In this document: piece by piece, positions 1 to 6,663 of the stretch | How the letters are laid out: every line of letters starts with the position of its first letter | How positions within the stretch are numbered: the stretch's first letter is position 1 | DNA from: Thermoprotei archaeon | GTDB lineage: Archaea; Thermoproteota; Thermoprotei; Thermofilales; B20-G17 | Assembly: GCA_003650785.1 (NCBI GenBank) | Contig: QMRW01000027.1 | Span: forward strand, 1-13,718 | DNA length: 13,718 nucleotides | Direction of reading: 5' to 3' | Notes under the pieces: model-generated | Seen by the model: only the letters and a program-made list of their open reading frames with translations | The model's database searches: none | What the model was told of the DNA's origin: nothing | Translations under genes and position numbers: made by a program

Positions 1-44
1 CAAAAGTTAGTTATCTCAGGAGGCTGTTTGCAAGCTATTGGTCT

Positions 45-1499
45 CTATCCTACTAACTTATCGACTATACCCCCATACTTATCGTATACACTTTTGAGTA
101 GAGGTTCTAATTTCAGAACACTAGCAATTTCTATTATGTCACTTTTAGTTAATATCCTAAGCTTGAGGTATAGTAGGTAATTAGCTAAGAGTATGAATAT
201 ACCAATCCACCAATCTAATCTCAATAACCATAATAGAGTACCAGTAGTTATTGGTAGGATTAGGATCTTCCCCAGAAGCCTCCATTCTAGTTTGAATCCT
301 ATCCTTCTAGCTACTACTAGAGCTATGATCAAGCCTATGAAACTCCCTGTAACCGAGCTTAGGGCTGTCCCCCATCCCCCATACTTCATTACTAGTGGGT
401 AGTAGAGTACAACTCTAGGAATATTGGCAGCCAGACCTATCAGAAGCACTAAGATATAGTAGCCATAGGCGTAAACCAGGTTTCCCACAGCACCCACTAC
501 GATATCAGGAACTATTGCTAGTAGGAGTGTAAAGAGTATGGGAGAAGCGACTACATATTCACTACCTAGTAATGAGAGTATGAACTGGGGATATACTATT
601 ACAAATACCGAAGGAGGTAATATTAGAGCTAGACATAATTTAAGTACTCTAAAACACGCACGCTTTCTTCCATTTTGGAGACTCGAAAGAAATGGAAGGA
701 GAAGGGCAATAGTACTCATCGAAACCATGGTAATAGCTCCTGCTATTGCAGATGCAATATAGTATAGACCAGTCTCTGTAGCACCGATATAGGCAAAAAC
801 CATTAGGACACCGAGTCTATATCCTATCAGAGTTATGGTAGTAGGTAGCCATCTGGCAACACCAGCCTTTAGAATATCTTGAATAGCAGACAGTGATATC
901 GTGGGTTTTGGTATCACATTCTTAAGGGAGAATAACATACCTACTATCAAATTCACAAGAGCAGGACATAGGTAGCCTATCGCAGCTCCAATCCATCCCC
1001 ATCCCATGAAGACTAGTGTCAGTCCTGTAGCAATCCTCAGAGTACCACCTATAAGAGACATTATGAACATTAGATCTGTTCTTAGAAGGGACTGAAGGAG
1101 GGATATGGGGATTAGATTAATAGCCGCTAAAGTTAGAACTGCACTAAATATTAGCATAGAGGGAGATAGATTGATGATACTACAGCCATACAGGCCTAGT
1201 ACTAAGAGTACAGAACTAGCTATACCGAAGACTATAGTGGTCAGTATGAGCGAGCTCCAGAAGTATGTACTCAATTCATCTCTCCTATTCTTACCTATAG
1301 CTTTACCCAGAAACCTCTGAACACCCATGTTTGTCCCTAAACTTAGAATACCTGTCACTAGTATTGAAAGTCCAGCAATAGCACTTACTATACCTATAGT
1401 TTCAGGGCCTGTTATAGAGGATATGATTAACCAGTAGAAATAGCCAGTGAGATTGTTTATCATACTAGAGGCATACAGCCATACACCTCCACGAAGCAC
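45..1499 (-). CDS. Wzx/RfbX-like polysaccharide (oligosaccharide) flippase, MOP superfamily
   Basis: Predicted 484-residue polytopic membrane protein that would flip lipid-linked oligosaccharides across the cytoplasmic membrane. Most of residues 10-450 consists of hydrophobic segments, about 12-14 by eye, separated by short basic loops (KNRRDE near 70-75, NGRKR near 276-280). The LGSEY..A segment at 311-318, followed by a hydrophobic helix, is characteristic of the family, as is the short charged cytosolic tail (about 450-484). The length is normal for the family. The start is uncertain: the frame opens with GTG at 1497-1499, with an in-frame TAG at 1515-1517 and only CTG and ATT codons between. 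An AGGTGGT (minus strand, 1519-1525) lies too far from the GTG for normal spacing. A TATA box at 1538-1544 fits a very short leader before the GTG. No glycosyltransferase is adjacent. The fold class is secure; the actual cargo is not known. Confidence 0.85.
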   Translation of the reverse strand: MLRGGVWLYASSMINNLTGYFYWLIISSITGPETIGIVSAIAGLSILVTGILSLGTNMGVQRFLGKAIGKNRRDELSTYFWSSLILTTIVFGIASSVLLVLGLYGCSIINLSPSMLIFSAVLTLAAINLIPISLLQSLLRTDLMFIMSLIGGTLRIATGLTLVFMGWGWIGAAIGYLCPALVNLIVGMLFSLKNVIPKPTISLSAIQDILKAGVARWLPTTITLIGYRLGVLMVFAYIGATETGLYYIASAIAGAITMVSMSTIALLLPFLSSLQNGRKRACFRVLKLCLALILPPSVFVIVYPQFILSLLGSEYVVASPILFTLLLAIVPDIVVGAVGNLVYAYGYYILVLLIGLAANIPRVVLYYPLVMKYGGWGTALSSVTGSFIGLIIALVVARRIGFKLEWRLLGKILILPITTGTLLWLLRLDWWIGIFILLANYLLYLKLRILTKSDIIEIASVLKLEPLLKSVYDKYGGIVDKLVG

Positions 1500-1537
1500 T
1501 TTGCTAATGCTCAGCTATACCACCTATCTCTTTTCCA

Positions 1538-1544
1538 TTTATAC
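1538..1544 (-). promoter_or_regulatory. TATA box, probable promoter of the flippase gene
   Basis: On the minus strand this reads TATAAAT. With archaeal spacing (start site about 26 nt from the box centre) transcription would begin near 1515, about 15 nt before the GTG at 1499. A second AT-rich stretch (TTTATTTT, about 1550-1557) could serve instead and would put the AGGTGGT inside the leader. Prediction by pattern and distance only. Confidence 0.45.
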
Positions 1545-1607
1545 TCATGGAAAATAAACTTAATCACTACATAGTCGAGTTTAAAAGTCAAAATTCACTA
1601 TTGGGAA

Positions 1608-1640
1608 TCAATTTAATTGAAGTGTACACTGAATATATTC
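1608..1640. repeat. Three abutting palindromes
   Basis: Three palindromes follow one another with no spacer: TCAATT-T-AATTGA (1608-1620, odd centre), AGTGTACACT (1621-1630) and GAATATATTC (1631-1640). All are perfect. They lie about 65-100 bp upstream of the flippase TATA box, which would suit a cluster of dimeric regulator binding sites. No matching copy was noticed elsewhere in the window, and no regulator gene is nearby. Confidence 0.5.
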
Positions 1641-1906
1641 TACACGAGGTAGAGCTATTTAATGGACGATTGTAGAATAAGAGTCCTATGAGATAGAGGA
1701 CAAGTTACTATTGTCATGTAAATTTTCATTCAATATCTGTAGAGAAGACTTTGAGGTAATTGTGAAGTACTGAGTATATACCACTACTCCAGCTTTTCCT
1801 TCTCTATTACTGCTCTTAGGCTGTACATATATGCTGAAAGCTACTATGTATGGCATTTTCTATTCATTCTCATGCGAACTTAGTTAGCAACTCCACTACA
1901 ACTACA

Positions 1907-1922
1907 GACTAAAAGATTAGTC
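1907..1922. other. Perfect 6-bp stem hairpin, AAGA loop
   Basis: GACTAA (1907-1912), loop AAGA, TTAGTC (1917-1922). It is one of two similar-sized hairpins in the non-coding region upstream of the methyltransferase. There is no U-run next to it, so it does not look like a terminator. It may be part of a structured RNA or may be chance. Confidence 0.35.
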
Positions 1923-1947
1923 CCCGTAGACACTTCAATGAGTTTTC

Positions 1948-2022
1948 CTCCTCTCTCAATATGTGAATCTTTCCAAGGCTAAGATTTCAAGAGGAGAAAA
2001 TTCACCTCTATTCGTAGAGGAG
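1948..2022 (+). other. Hairpin 2005-2020 with mutually exclusive upstream pairings
   Basis: CCTCTA (2005-2010), loop TTCG, TAGAGG (2015-2020) is a perfect 6-bp stem. The same CCTCT can instead pair with AGAGG at 1990-1994. CTCCTCT at 1948-1954 is complementary both to AGAGGAG at 1990-1996 and to AGAGGAG at 2016-2022. The loop is UUCG but is closed by A-U, so it lacks the special stability of cUUCGg. Alternating stems of this kind occur in regulatory RNAs. However, the predicted methyltransferase promoter lies downstream at about 2089-2097, so this element need not be in that transcript. Confidence 0.3.
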
Positions 2023-2080
2023 ATAAGAATATAGAGGGTGCTATTGAGCTAATACGTGCTCTCACTAAGGTTATAAGTAA

Positions 2081-2097
2081 GGAAAACTCTAAATATA
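2081..2097 (+). promoter_or_regulatory. BRE/TATA promoter of the methyltransferase gene, leaderless
   Basis: A purine-rich GGAAAA (BRE-like, 2081-2086) precedes CTAAATATA (2089-2097). The box centre is about 26 nt upstream of the ATG at 2120, so transcription should start at or next to the start codon. There is no Shine-Dalgarno sequence, as expected for a leaderless archaeal transcript. Confidence 0.6.
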
Positions 2098-2119
2098 GAA
2101 CACGGATAGGTGCTAGCCT

Positions 2120-2653
2120 ATGATGAAACTGAGGTTATTCCTCAAGAAGAGGAATAGGCCTAAGTTCTTACCCACACCAGCTCTTCTCATGGATAGAATT
2201 ATGGATCTGGCTAATTTAAGAAAGAATGAGATATTCTGCGATCTAGGTTCTGGAGATGGTAGAATGCTCGTAGCTGCAGCAAGTAGAGGAGCATATGCAG
2301 TAGGGATAGAGATAGATAAGGGACTTATCAAAAAAGCGAAGGAGGCCGTATGGAATCACCGTGAGAATATAGATCTGATACTAGGAGACATACTCTATAA
2401 TCCACTGATCCATGTCGATGTCGTATACACATTCTTAGATGAAAATACTATGAGAAGTCTAAGGAGATACTTTAGGGGGATTCTGAAAAAGGGAGCAAGG
2501 ATAATATCACTGACCTATAAAATACCTGGACTTAAACCGACTACTATTCTCTCCGCTTACGATGAGAGACAACTGAGTCTTCTTCGTCCACTCTTGGGAG
2601 ACATAGTAGAACAGCTTAAGGTGTACAGGATCTACATCTACGGAAAACGATAA
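2120..2653 (+). CDS. Class I SAM-dependent methyltransferase, aKMT4/Dot1-like
   Basis: Small 177-residue soluble Rossmann-fold methyltransferase. SAM-binding motif I is DLGSGDG (41-47), followed by the acidic residue ending strand 2 (E64 in VGIEID), the GD pair at 89-90, the hydrophobic strand VVYTFL (101-106) and LKKGARIIS (122-130). The order and spacing, the FLPTP entry segment (16-20) and the PGLKP segment (136-140) resemble the compact archaeal protein-lysine methyltransferases of the Sulfolobus aKMT4 type, which modify chromatin and other proteins. That assignment is from memory of the family. A small-molecule methyltransferase remains possible. Two ATG codons (2120, 2123) open the frame; the TATA spacing favours 2120. 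The gene converges on the metallophosphoesterase with 9 nt between stop codons. Confidence 0.8.
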   Translation: MMKLRLFLKKRNRPKFLPTPALLMDRIMDLANLRKNEIFCDLGSGDGRMLVAAASRGAYAVGIEIDKGLIKKAKEAVWNHRENIDLILGDILYNPLIHVDVVYTFLDENTMRSLRRYFRGILKKGARIISLTYKIPGLKPTTILSAYDERQLSLLRPLLGDIVEQLKVYRIYIYGKR

Positions 2654-2687
2654 CCTGTAAACCTAAATACTAACGTGAATCAGGTTA
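2651..2687. terminator. Inverted repeat spanning two convergent stop codons, possible bidirectional terminator
   Basis: TAACCTG (2651-2657, containing the methyltransferase stop) and CAGGTTA (2681-2687, inside the last codons of the opposing gene) form a perfect 7-bp inverted repeat around a 23-nt loop. No strong T-run follows on either strand, so a termination role is tentative. Confidence 0.25.
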
Positions 2688-3424
2688 GGGGTCCCTTTGT
2701 ATATGTGTACAAGTGTACCTGTAGCTTTAGCTCTCCAGTAGCTCTTCCAACATCCACAGTTAATGAGCCTCCTCTTGGCATCTATTCCAACCATGTGAGT
2801 ATGTCCCATTATGAGCCATGAATTCTCCTCTAGCTTTAGAAATTTCTTCCCTAAACTCTCTAAGAACAATTTCCTCCTGAAGAGAGTGGTAGCTAGTAGA
2901 TTTATCAAACCAGCATAAGCACCATTTCTACATAGGAAATCACCATGGAGTACATAGAAATCTGTATTATTGGATCTGAAGTGAACTAGACCTCCCTTTA
3001 ACACTGTTATCCTCGTAGTAACATCCCCAGGCATCTCCATGCATATTACATCAGTATGGAGTATGGGATCGTGAGAGGTAAGACTCGTTATGTAGATGAT
3101 TTCTCTTATCCACGATATACTCTTTAGAGTCCTGAGTAATATACCTCTCAGAGAGTTTCTATCCATTCTCCTATGTTCGCGCTCGAAGAGATCTCCAGCT
3201 ATTATCATTATAGAGGGCTTTATTTTAGATAGTAACCTAATGAGGTTAGGACGTTCATCAATAGAATCTAGTATATGAATATCGGAGAGTACTACTACAC
3301 TCTCTATATCACCGAGATGGAAGAGATGCGGTGCTTTACGTCTCAGTATATTAAAAAACTGCCAGATATTCCATATAGTGACTATTAGTAGTGTCACCAA
3401 TATCAGTATTTCTAAGCTCATCAT
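2663..3424 (-). CDS. Membrane-anchored metallophosphoesterase, LpxH-like, altered GNHD motif
   Basis: 253-residue calcineurin-like phosphoesterase. An N-terminal hydrophobic segment (about 4-27) followed by basic residues (LRRK) predicts one membrane anchor with the catalytic domain cytoplasmic. Metal-site motifs in order: SDIH (47-50), AGDL (76-79), TSHDP where GNHD is expected (116-120), HGD (160-162) and GHTH (207-210). Asn is replaced by Ser117, while H118 and D119 remain. In the family this Asn bridges the metals and the substrate, so activity may be altered. The HGD...Y arrangement and the overall length recall UDP-diacylglucosamine hydrolase (LpxH)-type enzymes, so a lipid- or nucleotide-sugar diphosphate is a plausible substrate, but this is inference. 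The start is the first of two ATG codons (3422-3424), favoured by the TATA spacing. Confidence 0.8.
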   Translation of the reverse strand: MMSLEILILVTLLIVTIWNIWQFFNILRRKAPHLFHLGDIESVVVLSDIHILDSIDERPNLIRLLSKIKPSIMIIAGDLFEREHRRMDRNSLRGILLRTLKSISWIREIIYITSLTSHDPILHTDVICMEMPGDVTTRITVLKGGLVHFRSNNTDFYVLHGDFLCRNGAYAGLINLLATTLFRRKLFLESLGKKFLKLEENSWLIMGHTHMVGIDAKRRLINCGCWKSYWRAKATGTLVHIYKGTPNLIHVSI

Positions 3425-3443
3425 GACAATATTAGAAGGTGAA

Positions 3444-3456
3444 GTTTAATAATATT
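3444..3456 (-). promoter_or_regulatory. TATA box of the metallophosphoesterase gene, leaderless
   Basis: On the minus strand this reads AATATTATTAAAC. Its centre, near 3450, is about 26 nt from the ATG at 3424, predicting a leaderless transcript. No Shine-Dalgarno sequence precedes the ATG. The 120-bp gap to the aminotransferase holds this promoter and the divergent one. Confidence 0.55.
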
Positions 3457-3511
3457 GTATTCACTAACCTGGGAGTTCAGATTCGGTTTACAAAATACCG
3501 GTAGTACAGAT

Positions 3512-3523
3512 AGTATAAATAAT
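3512..3523 (+). promoter_or_regulatory. TATA box of the aminotransferase gene, leaderless
   Basis: AGTATAAATAAT, with core TATAAAT at 3514-3520. Adding about 26 nt gives a start site at 3543-3545, exactly at the ATG at 3545. This argues for ATG 3545 over the TTG at 3542 as the translation start. Confidence 0.6.
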
Positions 3524-3544
3524 CACATGTATTAAAAATGCTTG

Positions 3545-4759
3545 ATGAGAACGAGATTTCAGATGAGTAGAAAAGTTAGTGAGATGGAGTATGCTATCAG
3601 GGAATTTATGACACTAGCAAGGATGTTTGAGTATAGAGGGGAGAAGGTAATATACTTGAACGTTGGAGACCCTCTAAAGTATGACTTCGATACACCAGAG
3701 TACATTAAGAGAGCTCTCTGTAGAGCTGTAAGAGAGGGATATAACTACTACTCTCCATCAGAAGGTATTAGAGAACTTAGAGAAGCTATAGCTGAAAAGG
3801 AGAAGAAGATCAATAATGTGGATATTGTGAGTGACGACGTGATAGTTACACAGGGTGTATCCGAGGGTATACGCTTCATCTCGGCTACACTACTCAATCC
3901 AGGAGATGAAGTACTAGTGCCGGATCCATGCTATCCTCAGTACCTACTATATCCTAGGCTCTATGATGCTAGAACAATAGCTTATAACTGTCTAGAGGAT
4001 GAGGGATGGATACCCGATGTTGATGATATACGTAGGAAGATCTCGGATAGTACAAAGTTCATCGTAGTGATAAATCCTAATAATCCTACTGGAGCTCTAT
4101 ACGATGAGAAATACCTAAGAGAGATCTTAGATATAGCTGCTGAAATGAATATACCAGTAGTATCTGATGAGATCTATGATGGTATAGTACTCGAAGGAGA
4201 GTTTAAGAGTATGGCTGCTCTAGCTAAGGATACAGTAGTGATAGGATTAAACGGATTTTCAAAGACTTACCTTATGACCGGGTGGAGAATAGGTTACCTA
4301 TATGTAAAGGATGACTCAGGGGAGTTTAAGGATAAATTCCTAGATCTAGTAATTAAGCTAGCTAGATGTAGACTTTCAGCGAGTACACCAGTACAAATAG
4401 CCGCTATAGAAGCCCTTAAAGGAGGTAGAGACCACCTAAAGAGTGTGATAGAGAAGCTTAGAAGGAGAAGGGATTTAGCTCTAAAGAGACTTGAGGAGAT
4501 GGGATCATTTACCGTATCTAAACCTAGAGGAGCGTTCTATATATTCCCCCGTATCATAGGTGGACTAGAGTTCAGTGATGATAGAGAGTTTACTGAGAAG
4601 TTACTAAAAGAGGAGAAGGTACTGGTAGTGCATGGATCTGGATTCGGTATGATAGGAAAGAGACACATTAGAATAGTAACACTCCCTCCTGAGAGAGAGC
4701 TTAATGAAGCATTTGATAGAATCAGTAGATTTATTAAGAGACATACACTAACGGCTTAG
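3545..4759 (+). CDS. PLP-dependent class I/II aminotransferase, alanine/aspartate aminotransferase-like
   Basis: Fold-type I PLP enzyme, 404 residues from ATG 3545 (405 if the in-frame TTG at 3542 is used; numbering below counts the TTG as residue 1). Hallmarks: NVGDP (40-44), NPNNPTG (178-184), SDEIYD (208-213, D209 to the PLP pyridine nitrogen and Y212 to its hydroxyl), the Schiff-base lysine K241 in SK, TGWRIGY (246-252) and the C-terminal substrate-carboxylate arginine R377 in HIRIVT. It would transfer amino groups between an amino acid and 2-oxoglutarate in the cytoplasm. The N-terminal pattern and length are closest to the archaeal AlaT/AspC group; substrate preference cannot be read from sequence. 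The stop codon (TAG 4757-4759) overlaps that of the opposing phosphatase. Confidence 0.9.
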   Translation: MRTRFQMSRKVSEMEYAIREFMTLARMFEYRGEKVIYLNVGDPLKYDFDTPEYIKRALCRAVREGYNYYSPSEGIRELREAIAEKEKKINNVDIVSDDVIVTQGVSEGIRFISATLLNPGDEVLVPDPCYPQYLLYPRLYDARTIAYNCLEDEGWIPDVDDIRRKISDSTKFIVVINPNNPTGALYDEKYLREILDIAAEMNIPVVSDEIYDGIVLEGEFKSMAALAKDTVVIGLNGFSKTYLMTGWRIGYLYVKDDSGEFKDKFLDLVIKLARCRLSASTPVQIAAIEALKGGRDHLKSVIEKLRRRRDLALKRLEEMGSFTVSKPRGAFYIFPRIIGGLEFSDDREFTEKLLKEEKVLVVHGSGFGMIGKRHIRIVTLPPERELNEAFDRISRFIKRHTLTA

Positions 4760-5607
4760 ATCAGCACTATTAGATCCTCTATCCTCTCAATATCGAAGTC
4801 AGGAGAAATCTTTGCATAACCAGCAACTCTATTGAAGTAAGGAAATCCCTTTCTGGAGAACACCGTGATAACTCCTCCTTCATGATTAATCTTAAATCCC
4901 TCACAGGGTTCATGCCCTCTAATGACTAATTTCAGTCCATTAGCCTCGAAGAACCTTCTTGTAATATTGATACCAAAGAGATATCCAGCTCCACGCGGAG
5001 AGGGAATATACTCATCGATCTCATCCGAAGGATCATTCCATAGTAGTTCCTCTAGAATTGAGAAATCCGGCGTCTCCAGATCCTCGAGTTTAGGGATTCT
5101 CACTGGAATTCCTCCATGTACTAGGAATAATCCAGAGTCTGTGATAACAGTTAAGGGAAGTCTCTGAAACATCTCCATCAATCTCTTATATACGAGGTAG
5201 CCTCTATATCCATACTTACTAAGTGCTTGATGTGGAAGATCGTGCGGGTGTGGTATGAGGTTGTAAGGAGGTTCGTGATTACCCCTTAAGAGTAGTATAT
5301 TATGAGGATACTCTATCTTTAACTTCATGAGTAGATATAGGCACTCTAAGGATCTATCTCCCCTATCGACATAGTCACCAAGGAACACCATCATACCTTT
5401 ATCTACAACTTTACCCAGCTCTCTGTTGAGTATTTCCATTAGTGTGGTGAAATCGCCATGTATATCACCTACAACTACTATGTAACCCGCATGCTCTATA
5501 TGAACAAGGTTTTTCTTCTCAAGAGCTTTCTCGAAATACCTCAGAAGTTCCATCATATCATCTGCTCTATGCTCCAGCGCCTCTCTTTCAATATCACGAA
5601 GCCGCAT
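4756..5607 (-). CDS. PPP-family serine/threonine protein phosphatase (PP1-arch type)
   Basis: 283-residue metal-dependent protein phosphatase related to eukaryotic PP1/PP2A. The complete set of PPP signatures is present in order: GDIHG (47-51), GDYVDRG (77-83), RGNHE (108-112), HGG (164-166), LLWNDP (188-193), RGAGYLFG (205-212) and RGHE (230-233). All metal ligands and the catalytic His of GNHE are intact, so it should be active. The first ~35 residues form a charged helical extension. It probably reverses Ser/Thr phosphorylation in the cytoplasm; no kinase gene is in the window. Start: ATG 5605-5607 with a good Shine-Dalgarno sequence. Its stop (TAA, complement of 4756-4758) overlaps the aminotransferase stop by 3 bases within a 4-bp gene overlap. 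Confidence 0.92.
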   Translation of the reverse strand: MRLRDIEREALEHRADDMMELLRYFEKALEKKNLVHIEHAGYIVVVGDIHGDFTTLMEILNRELGKVVDKGMMVFLGDYVDRGDRSLECLYLLMKLKIEYPHNILLLRGNHEPPYNLIPHPHDLPHQALSKYGYRGYLVYKRLMEMFQRLPLTVITDSGLFLVHGGIPVRIPKLEDLETPDFSILEELLWNDPSDEIDEYIPSPRGAGYLFGINITRRFFEANGLKLVIRGHEPCEGFKINHEGGVITVFSRKGFPYFNRVAGYAKISPDFDIERIEDLIVLI

Positions 5608-5613
5608 TTGGTT

Positions 5614-5620
5614 CTCCTTT
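5614..5620 (-). promoter_or_regulatory. Shine-Dalgarno site of the phosphatase gene
   Basis: The minus strand reads AAAGGAG, with the GGAG ending 6 nt before the ATG at 5607. It is the only well-placed Shine-Dalgarno sequence seen before a gene here; the others look leaderless. An upstream AT-rich stretch (about 5650-5657) could be the TATA box, giving a leader of about 20 nt that contains this site. A TTTAAAT at 5639-5645 is an alternative but would start the RNA inside the site. Confidence 0.55.
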
Positions 5621-5717
5621 TTTGAGTTCGGGGCTGAGATTTAAACCTTGCATAATTTAGAAGACACCCAACAAGAGCTTGCCTTATAGATCAGGATTAG
5701 TATTAGTTGACATCAGA

Positions 5718-5738
5718 TAAGAGTTAGCAGTTCTCTTA
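5718..5738. other. Small hairpin downstream of the DedA-like gene
   Basis: TAAGAG (5718-5723), 9-nt loop, CTCTTA (5733-5738). It lies about 35 nt beyond the stop codon of the minus-strand DedA-like gene and could act as a 3' RNA structure. No T-run follows on the minus strand, so a terminator role is weak. The short palindrome CAATATATTG (5761-5770) sits 3 nt beyond the same stop codon. Confidence 0.2.
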
Positions 5739-5773
5739 ATCCTCTAATTCATTCCCCCAACAATATATTGACA

Positions 5774-6517
5774 CTAACTCTCTTTGTGAAACAGTAGGAC
5801 ATATCCTAGAGCTAGTAATAATGTTAATACTATGGGTATTTCGAGTTTACCTATAAGAGCTCCAATTACAATCCAATTCTCTCTGAGCTTTACTCCAAGA
5901 TATATTAACAAGCAGTTCCACAAGGTTGAGCCTAGTACTGTAAAGATTACGAACGAATAAATAGGCATTCTACCAATACCTGCAGGTATAGATACTGCAG
6001 TTCTCAATCCCGGTATGAACCTACTCACTAATATGATGACTTTTCCATATCTTTTAAACCAGTTTTCGATAGTATCGAGAGTCTTCCTACTCAACATGAG
6101 ATAGCATCCATATCTCTCTATAAACTCTCGCCCAAATTTTAAGCCAATTACGTATGCAATAAGGGATCCAAGAAGGCTTCCTAGGCTTCCAGATAATACC
6201 GTTGTCCACACATCAAGCCTACCGGACCATATAAGAAAGCCTGAAAAGGCTAGGATTATCTCACTAGGAATAGGGATACACGCACCATCTAGGATCATGA
6301 GGAGAGTTATAGCTAGATATCCTCCGAACGCTATGGACTCTACTACTAGATCAATTAGCCATAGCATTAGACCTGATGAATGTGACTCTTCAAGTAAGAG
6401 GAGTAAGGCTGTTATTGTAGAGATAAGTACTATACTCATTAGTAGATATATCCTCTTTCTCACAACTATTCGATGCCTGTAGAGTCCTCCACTTCTATGT
6501 TGAGCCAGATTCTTCAT
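5774..6517 (-). CDS. DedA/SNARE-associated (VTT) family membrane protein
   Basis: 247-residue polytopic membrane protein. Family signatures are IPIPSE (81-86), with a membrane-re-entrant hydrophobic loop, and SRFIPGLRTAVSIPAG (165-180), with the conserved arginines R166 and R172. Hydrophobic segments lie at about 23-42, 50-75, 84-97, 106-126, 158-170, 187-209 and 215-242. DedA proteins are proposed proton-coupled lipid transporters, and some move polyprenyl-phosphate carriers back across the membrane. That would suit carrier recycling for surface glycans, consistent with the flippase gene in the window, but the two are not co-transcribed. The start at ATG 6515-6517 is supported by a TATA box 26 nt upstream; M27 is a less likely alternative start. 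The basic N-terminal 22 residues are probably cytosolic. Confidence 0.88.
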   Translation of the reverse strand: MKNLAQHRSGGLYRHRIVVRKRIYLLMSIVLISTITALLLLLEESHSSGLMLWLIDLVVESIAFGGYLAITLLMILDGACIPIPSEIILAFSGFLIWSGRLDVWTTVLSGSLGSLLGSLIAYVIGLKFGREFIERYGCYLMLSRKTLDTIENWFKRYGKVIILVSRFIPGLRTAVSIPAGIGRMPIYSFVIFTVLGSTLWNCLLIYLGVKLRENWIVIGALIGKLEIPIVLTLLLALGYVLLFHKES

Positions 6518-6540
6518 CTATCGATATGCATGGAATAGGA

Positions 6541-6547
6541 ATTTAAG
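6541..6547 (-). promoter_or_regulatory. TATA box of the DedA-like gene, leaderless
   Basis: The minus strand reads CTTAAAT preceded by the purine-rich AGAAAG. The box centre at 6544 is about 26 nt from the ATG at 6517, predicting transcription starting at the start codon. There is no Shine-Dalgarno sequence. Confidence 0.5.
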
Positions 6548-6663
6548 CTTTCTTAGGTCTCACTCTCTTCTTCATTAATATGAGTAGGGAAAACAATTTC
6601 TACTTCTATCTCCATCCATCATGTTGTCACTCAGATGGCTATTCCCTAACCAGATGCTATACT

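Larger units (their letters stand above)
1500..2119. other. 620-bp intergenic region between divergent genes; no convincing coding sequence
   Basis: Lies between the flippase (minus) and the methyltransferase (plus). I find no ORF with a start codon and protein-like composition. It holds the two divergent promoters at its ends, a cluster of three abutting palindromes (1608-1640), and two perfect 6-bp stem, 4-nt loop hairpins (1907-1922 and 2005-2020) separated by pyrimidine- and purine-rich segments that can pair alternatively. The tetranucleotide CTAG, very frequent in the flanking genes, occurs only once here (2112-2115), so its composition differs from the coding DNA. It could carry a regulatory region, an unannotated small RNA, or decayed sequence. 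Confidence 0.6.

Noticed and set aside
1..44. Possible gene end or RNA at the left edge
   Set aside because: Only 44 bases, no cloverleaf or conserved motif, and no clear open frame evidence.
2005..2020. Extra-stable UUCG tetraloop
   Set aside because: The loop is closed by A-U rather than C-G, so the special stability does not apply; retained only as an ordinary hairpin.
1500..2119. tRNA or CRISPR in the long intergenic region
   Set aside because: No T-loop consensus GGTTCRA, no cloverleaf pairing, and no regularly spaced direct repeats.
1983..2123. Protein-like open stretch ending in a TGA that overlaps the methyltransferase ATG, suggesting an upstream coupled gene or pseudogene
   Set aside because: It has no ATG, GTG or TTG start in frame, it contains the TTCG hairpin, and its end coincides with a well-spaced BRE/TATA promoter.
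2120..2132. C-box-like ATGATGA followed by CTGA, suggesting a C/D guide RNA
   Set aside because: The boxes almost touch, leaving no guide region, and the bases are the start of a clear coding sequence.
6575..6622. A 15-codon ATG frame on the minus strand between the DedA-like and ATP-grasp genes
   Set aside because: Too short, without a Shine-Dalgarno sequence or a TATA box at leaderless distance, and with no recognisable composition.
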